64,000 nucleotides of DNA from Buchnera aphidicola (Acyrthosiphon lactucae) (GCF_005083565.1 NZ_CP034891.1:496001-560000); one strand, 5' to 3'. Shown: positions 20,019 through 31,665, numbered from the stretch's first letter. The notes: generated by a model from the sequence alone, not told the origin. Numbers and translations are program-made.

Positions 20019-22006
20019 TTTGAACCTGCTTTTCGAATATTTTTCCAATATTGATTTTCAATTTTATTTATATCTTCTGCTAATATAATATATTCATTAT
20101 CTTCATTAAGACTTTTTATAACTAAACTGATAATAATCGCAAAAAAAGAAAAAATACACAACCAAGTAATATGCCAGACTGCTGCAAAACCAAAAAATAA
20201 TGAAAACATGCTAATTAAAAAACCTAATCCTGTATTTTTAGGCATATGAATGTCATTGTAGTTGTTAATATGATTCAATTTTTTTCTATAGTCTTCTTTA
20301 TTTTTATTTTCCCAAAAATCATCTCTATCTTTAACTATAGGAATAATAGCAAAATTATATATTGGAGCAGGTGAAGAAGTAGACCATTCTAAAGTTCTAC
20401 CATCCCAAGGATCACCGGTTAAATCTAAATTATATCGACGATCTCTCACTGAAACAAGAAATTGAATTATTTGACATATGATTCCAATTCCAATAAAAAA
20501 TGCTCCAATAGCAGCAATACATAATAGTACATGAAATTCAGAATCAATATTTTGACTTAAACGACGAGTCATACCCATTAATCCCAAGAAATACAATGGT
20601 ATAAAAGCAAGAAAAAAACCTATAATCCAAAACCAAAAAGCACGTTTTCCCCATTTTTCATTTAAGATAAATCCAAATAATTTAGGAAACCAATAATTAA
20701 TTCCAGCAAAACAACCAAAAACTACTCCACCAATAATTACATTGTGAAAATGTGCAACTAGAAACAAACTATTATGTAAAATAAAATCAGCTGGAGGAAC
20801 TGATAATAATACACCAGTCATGCCACCAATAGAAAATGTTACTAAAAAACCTAAAGTCCATAACATGGAAGAATGCATACGCACACGACCTTGATACATT
20901 GTAAATAACCAATTAAAAATTTTTACACCAGTAGGAATTGCTATAATCATAGTAGTAATTCCAAAAAAAGCATTTATATTTGCTCCTGCCCCCATAGTAA
21001 AAAAATGATGTAACCACACAATAAAAGATAAAATTGTAATAGATAATGTAGCCCATACTAAAGATACGTATCCAAATAAACGTTTTTTAGAAAAAGTAGC
21101 TACTATTTCTGAAAAAATACCAAATACTGGAAGCACTAAAATATAAACTTCTGGATGACCCCAAATCCATATTAAATTAACATACATCATTGCATTTCCA
21201 CCTAAATCATTAGTAAAAAAATGAAAATTACAATAACGATCTAAAGTAAGTAATACAAGAGTAACAGTTAAAACTGGAAAAGAAATAACTATAAGAATAT
21301 TAGTACATAAAGAAGCCCACGTGAAAACTGGCATTTTAAAAAAAGACATGCCTGGCGCTCTCATTTTTAGAATTGTAACTAAAAAATTAACTCCAGTTAA
21401 CGTGGTTCCAACACCAGCAATTTGTAAACTCCAGATCCAATAGTCTACTCCTACACCTGAACTATATTTTATTCCAGATAATGGAGGATAAGCCAACCAA
21501 CCTGTTTGAGCAAATTCTCCTATTCCTAAAGATAAAGTAAGTAATACAGCACTGCTGACATTTAACCAAAAACTTAAATTATTAAGAAACGGAAAAGCTA
21601 CATCACGAGCTCCAATTTGTAATGGTATTACTAAATTCATTAAACCAATAACAAGAGGCATCGCTACAAAAAAAATCATTATTACACCATGAGCTGTAAA
21701 TATTTGATCATAATGATGTGGAGGTAAAAATCCTTTCAAACCTGCTGATGAAATAACTTGTTGAGTACGCATCAATATAGCATCAACAAAACCACGAAAT
21801 AACATGATAAATGCAAGTATTCCATACATAATAGATATTTTTTTATGATCAACTGTAGTAAACCATTCAGACCATAGATATTGCCATTTTTTATAATAAG
21901 TAATAGCTGATGTAACACACAATCCAATTAAAATAATAGCAGTATAAGTAAACATTATAATTGGTTCATGATATGGTATAGCATCAAATGTCAATTTTCC
22001 AAACAT
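20015..22006 (-). CDS. cyoB: CyoB, cytochrome bo3 oxidase subunit I
   Basis: CyoB is the catalytic subunit that oxidises ubiquinol, reduces oxygen at the heme O3/Cu-B centre and pumps protons. From the ATG at 22006 it has 663 residues, exactly the E. coli length, beginning [15 protein letters not shown]. Ligand motifs are present: [23 protein letters not shown] (Cu-B His and the cross-linked Tyr), LHHFFTMG, and [12 protein letters not shown] (two heme His). The start is supported by GGAG upstream. A longer frame to 22054 would overlap cyoA and has no homology. It begins 4 bases after cyoA. Confidence 0.96.
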   Translation of the reverse strand: MFGKLTFDAIPYHEPIIMFTYTAIILIGLCVTSAITYYKKWQYLWSEWFTTVDHKKISIMYGILAFIMLFRGFVDAILMRTQQVISSAGLKGFLPPHHYDQIFTAHGVIMIFFVAMPLVIGLMNLVIPLQIGARDVAFPFLNNLSFWLNVSSAVLLTLSLGIGEFAQTGWLAYPPLSGIKYSSGVGVDYWIWSLQIAGVGTTLTGVNFLVTILKMRAPGMSFFKMPVFTWASLCTNILIVISFPVLTVTLVLLTLDRYCNFHFFTNDLGGNAMMYVNLIWIWGHPEVYILVLPVFGIFSEIVATFSKKRLFGYVSLVWATLSITILSFIVWLHHFFTMGAGANINAFFGITTMIIAIPTGVKIFNWLFTMYQGRVRMHSSMLWTLGFLVTFSIGGMTGVLLSVPPADFILHNSLFLVAHFHNVIIGGVVFGCFAGINYWFPKLFGFILNEKWGKRAFWFWIIGFFLAFIPLYFLGLMGMTRRLSQNIDSEFHVLLCIAAIGAFFIGIGIICQIIQFLVSVRDRRYNLDLTGDPWDGRTLEWSTSSPAPIYNFAIIPIVKDRDDFWENKNKEDYRKKLNHINNYNDIHMPKNTGLGFLISMFSLFFGFAAVWHITWLCIFSFFAIIISLVIKSLNEDNEYIILAEDINKIENQYWKNIRKAGSK

Positions 22007-22010
22007 TATT

Positions 22011-22931
22011 CTATTTCTCCATATAAGTATTTTTGTTTTTAATTTCATGAACAATATTTTTATTTAATATTTTAAAATCTTTCATAGAATATTGATTTAT
22101 AATTTCATTAAATAATTTTTTTTTCACATCAGAGAAATATTCTATAGAATAATTCTCATTTGGAATAGATATTCTATTGAAAATTTTCATTGTATTTAAT
22201 TTTATTGATGAGTCTTTTATTTTTTTTACCCAATTTATAAAAGTGGAATTTTTTGAAACAGATATAGCAGTAAATTTCATATTAGAAAAACCTTTGCCAC
22301 TATAATTAGATGATATGCCTTTATATTTACCTGGATTATTAGCAATTAAATTTAATTTTGTTGTCATTCCAGGCATAGCATATATTTGACTTCCCAATGA
22401 CGGAATAAAAAAAGCATTCATAACAGAATTTGAAGTAATTCTAAAAACTACAGGTCTATTTACAGGAAACATTATTTCATTAATAGTCGCAATATCATAA
22501 TCTGGATAAATAAATAACCATTTCCAATCTAATGCAACTACATCTATTTTAATAGGATCATTAAAAGAAACTATAGGTTTTTTAGGTTCTAATTTATGAC
22601 TATAATTCCAAGATAAAAATGCTAAAAAAGAAACTATCAAAATTGGAATAGTCCATACTATTATTTCTATTTTTTTTGAATCAGACCAATTAGGCTTATA
22701 TATCTGATTTATATGAGTTGAACGATACTTAAAAGAAAAATATACAGTCATAAAAATCACAGGAATAATAATAAACAACATCATTATAAAAGATATTAAT
22801 ATTAATGAACATTCTTCTATAGCAACTAATCCATGAGGATTTAAAAATAAACTATTACACCCATTCAGAAAAAAAAATATTAACAATAATGATAATATTT
22901 TTAAAAAATTATTATAATTTAAAAATGTCAT
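22011..22931 (-). CDS. cyoA: CyoA, cytochrome bo3 oxidase subunit II (lipoprotein)
   Basis: CyoA is the two-helix, periplasmic cupredoxin-fold subunit that lacks copper in the bo3 branch. It has 306 residues (E. coli 315). The signal peptide ends in a lipobox FLNGC with Cys25, then NSLFLNPHG as in E. coli. Conserved parts are [52 protein letters not shown] and [15 protein letters not shown] lies a few bases before the ATG. It heads the cyoABCDE operon, the terminal oxidase of aerobic respiration. The operon promoter should lie in the AT-rich gap 22932-23187. Confidence 0.97.
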   Translation of the reverse strand: MTFLNYNNFLKILSLLLIFFFLNGCNSLFLNPHGLVAIEECSLILISFIMMLFIIIPVIFMTVYFSFKYRSTHINQIYKPNWSDSKKIEIIVWTIPILIVSFLAFLSWNYSHKLEPKKPIVSFNDPIKIDVVALDWKWLFIYPDYDIATINEIMFPVNRPVVFRITSNSVMNAFFIPSLGSQIYAMPGMTTKLNLIANNPGKYKGISSNYSGKGFSNMKFTAISVSKNSTFINWVKKIKDSSIKLNTMKIFNRISIPNENYSIEYFSDVKKKLFNEIINQYSMKDFKILNKNIVHEIKNKNTYMEK

Positions 22932-23187
22932 TCAAAACCTCAAAAATAATATGATTATTTATTAAAAATATTTTTAAAAGTACTATTTTATTTGAAAATT
23001 TTTATTTTATAAAAAAAGTAATATTTTGTGAAATAATTGAATTATTTTTTAAAAATTGATAAAATTTAAAATTAAAAATAATTTTTAAAATTTATTTTTT
23101 AAAAAATACAATATAATACTGTTTACGCAGTATAAAAATATTTTTATGATTTTTTTATTATTAATAATTAGGACATCATATCAATTA

Positions 23188-23493
23188 ATGACTCTAGAAA
23201 AAATAAAAAAATGTTTAACATCTAAAATAAATATAAGTTTTATTAAAATTTATGATGACAGCCTATTTCATAATCACCCAGAAAAAGGTTTTACACATTT
23301 AAGAATACTTATTATTAGCAATAATTTTATTAATAAAAAATTAATCGATAGGCACCGTTTAATTTTTTCAGTATTATCAAAAACACTAAAAAAAAATATA
23401 TATTCATTAACATTAAATACTTATACTTTAAATGAATGGGAAAGTAAAAAATTTAAAAAAAATAATAATATTAAATGTTTAAAAAGAAAATAA
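23188..23493 (+). CDS. bolA: BolA-family protein
   Basis: BolA proteins partner with monothiol glutaredoxins in iron-sulfur cluster handling and affect envelope shape in E. coli. The sequence matches E. coli BolA through THLRILIISNNF, DRHRLIFSVL, LTLNTYTLNEWE. I start at the ATG 23188, which gives 101 residues (E. coli 105) and aligns MTLEKIKKCL with MIRERIEEKL. The frame also opens at 23146 but its first 14 residues are hydrophobic and unmatched. It lies divergent to cyoA and upstream of tig, as in E. coli where bolA precedes tig. Confidence 0.88.
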   Translation: MTLEKIKKCLTSKINISFIKIYDDSLFHNHPEKGFTHLRILIISNNFINKKLIDRHRLIFSVLSKTLKKNIYSLTLNTYTLNEWESKKFKKNNNIKCLKRK

Positions 23494-23674
23494 TATTTAT
23501 CAGTTCATTAAAAAAATTTGATTAAAATCATCATGTAATTTTAAAAAATAAATTTTTATAAAAAACAAGAATCATTCTTCCTTAATAAGAAAATTATTAC
23601 GATATAAATAAAATTTTTAAAATTAGTAGAAAATATAAAATACGCTGATAAAAGTAATCGTTTGAGGTAATAAG

Positions 23675-24994
23675 ATGAAATTTTTTATGGAAAAAAATAA
23701 AGATGCAGGTCATCGTGTTACAATTAAAATTCCAAAAACAACCGTTAATAGTTCTATTATTAAAGAATGTATAAGAATTGGTAAAACAACTAAAATTAAT
23801 GGATTTAGAAAAGGGAAAACTCCTATTAAAGTTATACAAGAAAAATATGGTTATTCCATTTATTATGATACATTCAAAAAATTAATGCAAAATTTTTTTT
23901 ACGAATTTATAAATAAAGAAAAAATAAAAATTATTGGTTCTCCAAAATTTTATATGCATCAGAATAAAGAAAAAGAAAAAGAATATTTTGAGTATCATGT
24001 AATTTACGAACTATATCCAAAATTTAAAATAGAAGATATAAAAAAAATAAAAGTTAATAAAATAAATGTTAAAATAACAGATCAAGATATTAATAAAAAT
24101 ATAGAAAAATATAAAATAAAAAAAAATGTTTGGAATACAGTTAATCAAGCTATCAAATCTCATGATCGTGTAACAATTAATTATTATGTTTATGAAAAAA
24201 ATATAAACATAAAAAAATTTAATACAGAAAATATTAGTTTTATTGTATCTGAAAATACATTGATACCTCAATTAAATTATAAAATCATTAATCATTTTAT
24301 TAATGATATATTTTTTTTTAAAATTAAATTTCATCAGTTTTATCCAGAAAAAGAACTTCAAAATAAAGATATAACATTTAAAATAAAAATTCTTAAAATT
24401 GAGAAAAAAGAAGAAATAGAAGAAAATAAAAAAGATAATAAAAAAGATAAATTAACTCAATTAAACTATCAAAATATAAAAAATAATCTTTGTTCTCAAA
24501 TTAATGTCATAACTGAACAGTATTTAGAAGATCAATTTATAAAAAAAATAATCGAAAAAAATATTATATTAATACCTCCACTTTTATTTCAACAAGAAAT
24601 AAAAAATTTATACAGAAATAACAAGAAAAAATATAAAGAAGAAAATTCTAGTATTTTAGAAAAAAAATATCATTTTGATCTTAATTCACAAGTTAAAAAG
24701 AAACTATATATTCAAATAATAATACAAAAAATTATTTCTGATAACCAATTATGTTCAGATAAAAATAATATACAAAAAATAATTGAAAAGATATCTTTGA
24801 ATTATAAAAATCCAAAAGAAATTATTAATTTATATAATAAAAATAACAATTTTAAAAACACGATAAAAAATATAGACTTAGAAAATCAAGCAATGTTGTT
24901 ATTAAAAAAAAGTATTCAAATTAAAAAAAAATATTGGACTTTTGATCAATTTATAAATTATAACTGGAAAAACCATGAAGAAATAATTTTATAA
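23675..24994 (+). CDS. tig: Trigger factor (ribosome-bound chaperone)
   Basis: Trigger factor binds L23 near the ribosome exit and shields nascent chains. It has 439 residues (E. coli 432). The ribosome-docking signature GFRKGKTPIKVIQEKYG is fully kept, and the C-terminal arm is recognisable (NYKNPKEIINLY, LENQAMLLL). The middle peptidyl-prolyl isomerase domain (about 150-245) is badly worn: DRVTINYYVYEKN stands where E. coli has DRVTIDFTGSVDG, and the MGQGRMIPGFE-like segment reads VSENTLIPQLN. A clear GAGGT Shine-Dalgarno precedes the ATG. clpP follows after about 150 bases. The L23 partner, rplW, lies at the far right end of this window. Confidence 0.95.
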   Translation: MKFFMEKNKDAGHRVTIKIPKTTVNSSIIKECIRIGKTTKINGFRKGKTPIKVIQEKYGYSIYYDTFKKLMQNFFYEFINKEKIKIIGSPKFYMHQNKEKEKEYFEYHVIYELYPKFKIEDIKKIKVNKINVKITDQDINKNIEKYKIKKNVWNTVNQAIKSHDRVTINYYVYEKNINIKKFNTENISFIVSENTLIPQLNYKIINHFINDIFFFKIKFHQFYPEKELQNKDITFKIKILKIEKKEEIEENKKDNKKDKLTQLNYQNIKNNLCSQINVITEQYLEDQFIKKIIEKNIILIPPLLFQQEIKNLYRNNKKKYKEENSSILEKKYHFDLNSQVKKKLYIQIIIQKIISDNQLCSDKNNIQKIIEKISLNYKNPKEIINLYNKNNNFKNTIKNIDLENQAMLLLKKSIQIKKKYWTFDQFINYNWKNHEEIIL

Positions 24995-25145
24995 TCTATA
25001 ATTATATTTTATTGCAATACAAAAAAATTTTTTTAAAGTATTAAACTTTAATATAATTATTAATATTGTATAATTTCAAAATTAAATCATAAAAAATATA
25101 ATATTCATTATTTAAAATAATATTGAATATTTTTAGGAATAAAAT

Positions 25146-25760
25146 ATGTTATACAATAATAAAAAAAACTTATATGCAACATTAATTCCGATGGTTATAG
25201 AGCAACATTCGAGAGGCGAACGTTCATATGATATATATTCAAGATTATTAAAAGAACGAATAATTTTTATGATAGGAACTATTGAAGATAATATGGCTAA
25301 TAATATTGTAGCTCAAATATTATTTTTAGAAGCTGAAAATCCAGAAAAAGATATATTTTTATATATTAATTCTCCAGGAGGTATTATTACATCAGGCATG
25401 TCTATTTATGACACTATGCAATTCGTTAAACCAGAAATCAGTACTATTTGTATGGGTCAAGCTTGTTCTATGGCTGCTTTATTACTTACATCTGGAACTA
25501 AAGGAAAAAGATTTTGTTTACCTAATTCAAAAGTTATGATTCATCAACCATTAGGCGGATATCAAGGACAAGCTTCAGATATTGCTATTCATGCTCGAGA
25601 AATAATGGAAATGAAAAAAAGATTAAACAAATTAATGTCATATCATACTGGTCAATCTATTAAAAAAATAAACAAAGATACAGAACGTGATTGTTTTTTA
25701 TCAGCAGAAGAATCTATTAAATATGGACTAATTGATTTTATTTTAACTCAGCGTCAATAA
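25146..25760 (+). CDS. clpP: ClpP, ATP-dependent protease proteolytic subunit
   Basis: ClpP forms the tetradecameric serine protease chamber fed by ClpX. It has 204 residues (E. coli 207). The catalytic triad is intact: Ser108 in MGQACSMAA, His133 in MIHQPLGG, Asp182 in TERDCFLS, each offset by three from E. coli. A TATAAT lies at 25069-25074, about 75 bases upstream, but without a convincing -35 element. clpX follows 95 bases later, the same order as E. coli. Confidence 0.98.
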   Translation: MLYNNKKNLYATLIPMVIEQHSRGERSYDIYSRLLKERIIFMIGTIEDNMANNIVAQILFLEAENPEKDIFLYINSPGGIITSGMSIYDTMQFVKPEISTICMGQACSMAALLLTSGTKGKRFCLPNSKVMIHQPLGGYQGQASDIAIHAREIMEMKKRLNKLMSYHTGQSIKKINKDTERDCFLSAEESIKYGLIDFILTQRQ

Positions 25761-25855
25761 AAAAACAAATTAATAACTTTTCTGTAAAATATTCGATAAA
25801 AATATATAGAATCTATTTACTCAGAATATAAAATATGTAAAAAAAGAGGTTAAGC

Positions 25856-27142
25856 ATGACAGATAAGAGTAAAGACAATTCTAAAAAGCTACTTTGTTGT
25901 TCTTTTTGTGGAAAAAACCAAAAAGAAGTACAAAAGTTAATAGCTGGTCCAACAGTATATATATGTGATGAATGTGTAAGATTATGTAATGATATTATTA
26001 CTGAAGAAACAGTTAAAAAAAAAATAAATAACACTGAAAATACAATAAATTATTTACCTACACCAAATGAAATAAAAAAACATCTTGATAATTATGTGAT
26101 TGGACAAGATCATACAAAAAAAGTTCTATCTGTTGCAGTTTATAATCATTACAAACGTCTTTATAATTTTAATAAAGAAACAGATTCAGTTGAATTAGGT
26201 AAAAGTAACATTTTATTAATAGGACCAACAGGTAGTGGAAAAACACTATTAGCACAAACATTAGCTAAACTATTAGATGTACCATTTACTATTGCAGATG
26301 CGACTACTCTCACTGAAGCTGGATATGTAGGAGAAGATGTTGAAAATGTAATACAAAAATTATTACAAAAATGCAAATATAATGTAAAAAAAGCAGAATT
26401 AGGCATTGTTTATATAGATGAAATAGATAAAATAGCAAGAAAATCTGATAATCCTTCTATTACTAGAGATGTATCTGGAGAGGGAGTACAACAAGCACTA
26501 TTGAAGTTAATTGAAGGAACATTAGCTTCTATTCCTCCTCAAGGAGGACGAAAACATCCACAACAAGAATTTTTACAAGTAAATACTTCAAATATTTTAT
26601 TTATATGTGCTGGTGCATTTTCAGAATTATCTAGAATTATTTCTAAAAGACTTGATACAGGAACAGAAATAGGTTTTAACGCTAATATTAAGAAAAAAAA
26701 ACAAAAAATATCAGAAGATTTTCTACTAAAACAAGTAGAACCCGAAGATTTGATAAAATTTGGTTTAATTCCAGAATTCATTGGTCGTTTACCAATAATA
26801 ACTATATTAAATCAATTAACTGAAGAAGCATTAATTGATATATTATGCAAACCTAAAAATGCTTTAATTAAACAATATAAAAAATTATTTGAATTAGAAA
26901 AAGTACATTTAGAATTTAATACAGAATCTATTATCGCTATTGCAAGAAAAGCAATGAACAAAAAAACAGGGGCTAGAGGATTACGATCTATTATTGAAGG
27001 TATACTACTTAGTACAATGTACGAATTACCATCTATGATAAACATAGAAAAGGTTTTAATTAACGAGTCTGTTGTAAATGATAATTCGTCACCAAAAATA
27101 ATATATGGAAAAAACAAATCAAAAAAAGCATCAGGTGAATAA
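25856..27142 (+). CDS. clpX: ClpX, ATPase and unfoldase of ClpXP
   Basis: ClpX recognises tagged or specific substrates, unfolds them and feeds ClpP. It has 428 residues, near the E. coli length of 424. The N-terminal zinc domain is intact ([11 protein letters not shown] and [10 protein letters not shown]). Walker A is GPTGSGKT, Walker B is VYIDEIDKI, the pore loop GYVGEDVE is present, and so is the ClpP-contacting IGF-type loop region (TEIGFNA). The start has GAGGTT ahead of it. It is followed by the lon promoter and leader region. Confidence 0.98.
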   Translation: MTDKSKDNSKKLLCCSFCGKNQKEVQKLIAGPTVYICDECVRLCNDIITEETVKKKINNTENTINYLPTPNEIKKHLDNYVIGQDHTKKVLSVAVYNHYKRLYNFNKETDSVELGKSNILLIGPTGSGKTLLAQTLAKLLDVPFTIADATTLTEAGYVGEDVENVIQKLLQKCKYNVKKAELGIVYIDEIDKIARKSDNPSITRDVSGEGVQQALLKLIEGTLASIPPQGGRKHPQQEFLQVNTSNILFICAGAFSELSRIISKRLDTGTEIGFNANIKKKKQKISEDFLLKQVEPEDLIKFGLIPEFIGRLPIITILNQLTEEALIDILCKPKNALIKQYKKLFELEKVHLEFNTESIIAIARKAMNKKTGARGLRSIIEGILLSTMYELPSMINIEKVLINESVVNDNSSPKIIYGKNKSKKASGE

Positions 27143-27191
27143 AAAAAAAAGACATCCGATGATCTAAAAAATAAGAGTAATTACTTTTATT

Positions 27192-27328
27192 TTGTCAAAC
27201 GCTTAGCATTAAACGTCAAGCGACAATTCCGATATACTTGGCTGATATATAGGTGTAACTGCATTTTTTAATATATTGCAGTTTTTAAATATTATAAATA
27301 TCGGGAAATTCAACTAAGAGAGAGCTCT
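27192..27328 (+). promoter_or_regulatory. lon upstream region: imperfect inverted repeat and conserved leader
   Basis: The gap between clpX and lon is less AT-rich than most spacers here. It holds an imperfect inverted repeat (TTGT and CGCTT at 27192-27204 against AAGCG and ACAA at 27218-27226) and a TTCCGATATA stretch at 27227-27236 that resembles the CCCCATATA -10 element of the E. coli heat-shock lon promoter. Immediately before the start, AACTAAGAGAGAGCTCT (27312-27328) is, from memory, the same as the E. coli lon leader. The heat-shock promoter reading is inference. Confidence 0.45.
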
Positions 27329-29686
27329 ATGAATTCTGAGCGTTCTGAACGCATTACAATCCCTGTCTTACCATTAAGAGATGTAGTTATATATCCTCAT
27401 ATGGTAATTCCATTATTTGTAGGGCGTCAAAAATCAATTAAATGCATTGAAACATCTATGAATAATGATAAAAAAATTATGTTGATTGCACAAAAAGAAG
27501 CATCTAAAGATGAACCTACTAAAAATGATTTATTTAATATAGGAACTATTAGTTCAATTTTGCAAATGTTAAAATTACCTGATGGAACTGTAAAGGTTTT
27601 AATAGAAGGTTTACAACGTGCTTGTATTAAAAATTTAACAAATAATGGACAACATTTTATTGCAGAAATAGAGTTAATTGTTTCTCCTACAATTTTAGAT
27701 AAAGATCAAGAAGTATTAATTCGTACGACAATTAATCAATTTGAGTCTTATATTAAACTTAATAAAAAAATTCCATCAGAAATATTAAATACTCTTAATA
27801 ATATTAAAAGTTCAGAAAAATTAGCAGATACTATTGCTGCACATATGCCATTAAAATTAAACGATAAACAATCAGTTTTAGAAATACATAATATAAATGA
27901 AAGATTAGAGTTTTTAATGGCTATAATGGAATCTGAAATAGATTTGCTACAAGTTGAAAAAAGAATTAGAAATCGTGTTAAAAAACAAATGGAAAAAAGT
28001 CAAAGAGAATATTATTTAAATGAACAAATAAAAGCTATTCAAAAAGAACTTGGCGATATGGATGAAATTCCAGATGAAAATAAAATATTAACACGAAAAA
28101 TTAAAGCATCAAAAATGCCAAAAGAAGCAAGAGAAAAAACAGAATCAGAACTTCAGAAGTTAAAAATGATGTCACCTATGTCAGCAGAAGCAACTGTAGT
28201 ACGTAGTTATATTGATTGGATGATACAAGTTCCTTGGTATATTAGAACAAAAATAAAAAAAGATATTCAACAGGCTAAAAAAATTCTTGATATTGACCAT
28301 TTTGGTCTTGAAAAAGTAAAAGATAGAATATTAGAATATTTAGCAGTACAAAGCCGAAAAAATAAGATAAAAGGTCCTATTTTATGTTTAATTGGACCTC
28401 CTGGTGTAGGAAAAACATCATTAGGAAAATCTATTGCGAGATCGACAGGTAGAAAATATGTAAGAATGGCTTTAGGAGGAATAAGAGATGAAGCAGAAAT
28501 CAGAGGCCATAGACGTACATATATAGGTTCTATGCCTGGAAAATTAATTCAAAAAATGGCAAAAGCAAAAGTCAAAAATCCTCTATTTTTATTAGATGAA
28601 ATCGATAAAATGTCTCGTGATATACGAGTAGATCCAGCATCGGCTTTATTAGAAGTATTAGATCCAGAACAAAATGTAACTTTTAATGACCATTATCTAG
28701 AAGTAGACTATGATCTTTCAGATGTTATGTTTGTTGCTACATCAAATTCTATGAATATACCTGCACCATTACTTGATCGTATGGAAATTATTCGTCTTTC
28801 TGGTTATACTGAGGATGAAAAATTAAATATAGCAAAACGATATCTATACCCAAAACAAATAGAAAGAAATGCGTTAAAAGAAGATGAAATCACAATTACT
28901 GATTGCGCTATAATTAGTATTATTCATTATTATACTCGCGAAGCAGGTGTACGTAGTTTAGAACGTGAAATTTCTAAAATATGTCGAAAAGTAGTAAAAA
29001 ATTTACTATTAGATAAATCTTTAAAACATATAGAAATAAATAAAAGAAATATAAAAAAATTTTTAGGAATTAAACGTTTTGATTATGGAAGAGTCAACAG
29101 TAAAAATAAGATTGGTCAGGTAATTGGATTAGCATGGACTGAAGTTGGTGGAGAGTTACTTACAATTGAAACAGCATGTGTATCAGGAAAAGGGAAACTA
29201 ACATATACAGGTTCTCTAGGCGAAGTCATGCAAGAATCTATTCAGGCAGCATTAACTGTCGTTCGATCTCAAGCTAATAAATTAGGAATTAAAAAAGATT
29301 TTCATGAAAAACATGATATCCACGTTCATGTTCCTGAAGGAGCAACACCAAAAGACGGACCAAGTGCTGGTATAGCAATGTGTACAGCTATAGTTTCATC
29401 GTTAACAAAAAATCCTGTTAAATCTAATATTGCAATGACAGGCGAAATAACTCTACGTGGACAAGTACTACCTATTGGAGGATTAAAGGAAAAACTATTA
29501 GCAGCACATCGTGGAGGAATTAAAACAGTATTAATACCATATGAAAATAAACGTGATTTAGAAGAAATACCGAAAAATATTATTGAAGGATTAAAAATAC
29601 ATCCAGTAAAAAATATTGAAGAAGTTTTAAACTTAGCATTAGAAAACATACCTTATATTTTAATGCAGAAAAATAATTTTATATAG
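27329..29686 (+). CDS. lon: Lon, ATP-dependent serine protease
   Basis: Lon degrades misfolded and regulatory proteins. It has 785 residues (E. coli 784). Order: N-terminal substrate domain ([20 protein letters not shown] start), AAA+ module with P-loop GPPGVGKTS and Walker [11 protein letters not shown], and the C-terminal protease with catalytic Ser679 in DGPSAGIA and Lys722 in [11 protein letters not shown], both at the E. coli positions. The first codons keep GC-rich choices (GAG CGT ... GAA CGC) that differ from the AT-ending usage in the rest of the gene. A hairpin terminator follows. The hupB gene that sits between lon and ppiD in E. coli is absent. Confidence 0.98.
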   Translation: MNSERSERITIPVLPLRDVVIYPHMVIPLFVGRQKSIKCIETSMNNDKKIMLIAQKEASKDEPTKNDLFNIGTISSILQMLKLPDGTVKVLIEGLQRACIKNLTNNGQHFIAEIELIVSPTILDKDQEVLIRTTINQFESYIKLNKKIPSEILNTLNNIKSSEKLADTIAAHMPLKLNDKQSVLEIHNINERLEFLMAIMESEIDLLQVEKRIRNRVKKQMEKSQREYYLNEQIKAIQKELGDMDEIPDENKILTRKIKASKMPKEAREKTESELQKLKMMSPMSAEATVVRSYIDWMIQVPWYIRTKIKKDIQQAKKILDIDHFGLEKVKDRILEYLAVQSRKNKIKGPILCLIGPPGVGKTSLGKSIARSTGRKYVRMALGGIRDEAEIRGHRRTYIGSMPGKLIQKMAKAKVKNPLFLLDEIDKMSRDIRVDPASALLEVLDPEQNVTFNDHYLEVDYDLSDVMFVATSNSMNIPAPLLDRMEIIRLSGYTEDEKLNIAKRYLYPKQIERNALKEDEITITDCAIISIIHYYTREAGVRSLEREISKICRKVVKNLLLDKSLKHIEINKRNIKKFLGIKRFDYGRVNSKNKIGQVIGLAWTEVGGELLTIETACVSGKGKLTYTGSLGEVMQESIQAALTVVRSQANKLGIKKDFHEKHDIHVHVPEGATPKDGPSAGIAMCTAIVSSLTKNPVKSNIAMTGEITLRGQVLPIGGLKEKLLAAHRGGIKTVLIPYENKRDLEEIPKNIIEGLKIHPVKNIEEVLNLALENIPYILMQKNNFI

Positions 29687-29700
29687 ATAAAATGAAATTT

Positions 29701-29725
29701 GGCTGACAAAAAATCGTCAGCCTTT
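29701..29725 (+). terminator. Rho-independent terminator after lon
   Basis: A perfect 7-base stem GGCTGAC/GTCAGCC (29701-29707 and 29716-29722) with an 8-base loop is followed by TTT and AT-rich sequence, 15 bases after the lon stop. It is GC-rich against its surroundings. The T tract is short, so efficiency is uncertain. Confidence 0.7.
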
Positions 29726-29796
29726 ATATTTAAATATAAATATAAAAATATTTTTTTATTTTACGTAATATTAAAAATATCTAGGATCGTCATATT

Positions 29797-31665
29797 ATGA
29801 CAAAATATTTACAATCACGATCAAATCGTATTATTGTTAAGTGCATTTTAGGAATAATTATTCTATCATTAATATTCACTAGTATAAATAGCTATATTAA
29901 TAAAGATTTTGAAAAATATATAGCAACCGTAAATGGTGAAAAAATTAGCTTGAATACTTTTCAAAAAATGTATTTTATTGAAAGAGAAAAACAAAAAAAA
30001 ATACTAGGAAAAAATTTTTTTAAATTTAGTCATAATAAAAAATTTATAAAAGAAACTTATAATTATGTTTTATCTCAATTAGTTAATAACCTTCTTTTAG
30101 AACAATATACAAAAAAAATACAATTGCAAGCAGATGATCGTGAAATAAAAGAAATAATATTAAATTCTCCTATGTTTCAGAAAAATTCGAAATTCAATAA
30201 AGAAAAATATTTCAATTATCTTACATCTGTAAATTTAACTAATGATGAATATATAAATATCATTAAAAGAAAAATAAATACAAAAAATTTAATACATGCT
30301 ATTGCTAATAGTAATTTTATTTTAGAAAATGAAGCAAAAAATATTATAAAATTATTATCTCAAAAACGAGTAATTAAAAAATCAATTCTTAAAACAAATT
30401 CTGTACTGGAAAAACAAAATGTAACTATTTCAGAAGCACAAAATTATTTTTATAAAAATAAAAATCATTTTTATGTTCCAGAAAAATTTAAAATTAATTT
30501 TGTTAAGTTAAAACCAGATCAGTTTAAATCAACTTGTAAAAACAAAGAAGTTTATGAATGGTATTTTAAAAATATTGAAAAATATTCAACAAAAGAACAA
30601 AGAAAATATAGTATTATACAAACTAAAACTAAAAATGAAGCATTAAAAATATTATCTAGATTACATAATACACCAGAAGATTTTTCAAAAATAGCTAAAG
30701 AAAAATCAATAGATCCGATTTCATCAAAAAAAGGTGGAGATATTGGATGGATAGGAATTGATATCATCCCAAATGAAATTAAAAATGCAAATTTAAATAA
30801 AAAAAATCAAATATCTAATGTTATTCCATTTCATAATGAATTTTTAATTATTAAATTAAATGACATTTTAATTGGAAAACAAAAAAAAATGTACGAAGTA
30901 TTCGATATAATTAAAAAAGAAATAAAAAAACAAAAATCATTATATTTATATAATATATTAAAAAATAAAATATCTAATAGTATTAAAAAAAATCCAGATC
31001 AAATTAAATTAATTTTAAAAGAAAACAATATAACTACGCAAGAAACTGATTGGTTTGATAAAAATTCGATTCCTAAAGTACTAAATATTCCTATTTTAAA
31101 AAAAATAATTTTTGATAAAAAATCATTTAAAAAAGATCAAAAAATAGAGCCACATTTACATTTTATTAATTTTAAAAAAAATCAATCTTTTTTAATTGAG
31201 ATCAAAGATTTTAGAAGCAAAAAAATACAAGAATTTGAAAACGTTAAAAAAAACATTATAAAAAAATTAAAATTTAAAAAAGCAATTAAAGAAACAAAAC
31301 AAAAAGCAGAAAAAATTATTTATGAATTAAAAAAAGGAAAAACAAATTTATTTAAAGAATTAAATCTTGATTTTTCTAATTCTGAAATTATATCTCGTTA
31401 TGATCAAAATTCTATCGCACCAATAGTATTTTCTTTACCGCATCCAAAAAAACAAAAGAAAATATATACTTTATATCAAGATACAAATAAAGATTTTATA
31501 ATTATATCACTTGAAAAAATTTATAATACAAACTTTTCTAAAAAAGAAAGAAATTTTGTTATTGAATATTTAGAAAAAAATAATACTGAAATAATTTTTA
31601 ATTCTATTCTTAAAGATCTTCATGAAAAATCAATAATTACATATGAAAAAATAGAAAAAATATAA
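29797..31665 (+). CDS. ppiD: PpiD, inner-membrane periplasmic folding chaperone
   Basis: PpiD is anchored by one N-terminal helix beside the SecYEG exit and binds newly exported proteins. It has 622 residues (E. coli 623). The single membrane segment is residues 15-32 (IVKCILGIIILSLIFTSI). A SurA-like N domain follows, then the parvulin-like domain near 265-355 (RKYSIIQTKTKNEA, KKGGDIGWIG), then a long Lys-rich C-terminal region. Identity to E. coli is modest outside these segments. It starts about 70 bases after the lon terminator. Downstream lies about 0.9 kb without genes. Confidence 0.94.
   Translation: MTKYLQSRSNRIIVKCILGIIILSLIFTSINSYINKDFEKYIATVNGEKISLNTFQKMYFIEREKQKKILGKNFFKFSHNKKFIKETYNYVLSQLVNNLLLEQYTKKIQLQADDREIKEIILNSPMFQKNSKFNKEKYFNYLTSVNLTNDEYINIIKRKINTKNLIHAIANSNFILENEAKNIIKLLSQKRVIKKSILKTNSVLEKQNVTISEAQNYFYKNKNHFYVPEKFKINFVKLKPDQFKSTCKNKEVYEWYFKNIEKYSTKEQRKYSIIQTKTKNEALKILSRLHNTPEDFSKIAKEKSIDPISSKKGGDIGWIGIDIIPNEIKNANLNKKNQISNVIPFHNEFLIIKLNDILIGKQKKMYEVFDIIKKEIKKQKSLYLYNILKNKISNSIKKNPDQIKLILKENNITTQETDWFDKNSIPKVLNIPILKKIIFDKKSFKKDQKIEPHLHFINFKKNQSFLIEIKDFRSKKIQEFENVKKNIIKKLKFKKAIKETKQKAEKIIYELKKGKTNLFKELNLDFSNSEIISRYDQNSIAPIVFSLPHPKKQKKIYTLYQDTNKDFIIISLEKIYNTNFSKKERNFVIEYLEKNNTEIIFNSILKDLHEKSIITYEKIEKI

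Noticed and set aside
22007..22054. N-terminal extension of CyoB
   Set aside because: It overlaps cyoA; starting at 22006 gives exactly 663 residues as in E. coli.
24011..24271. Minus-strand 86-codon ORF within tig
   Set aside because: It is a hydrophobic shadow (Phe, Ile, Tyr rich) produced by Lys/Asn-rich codons on the other strand.
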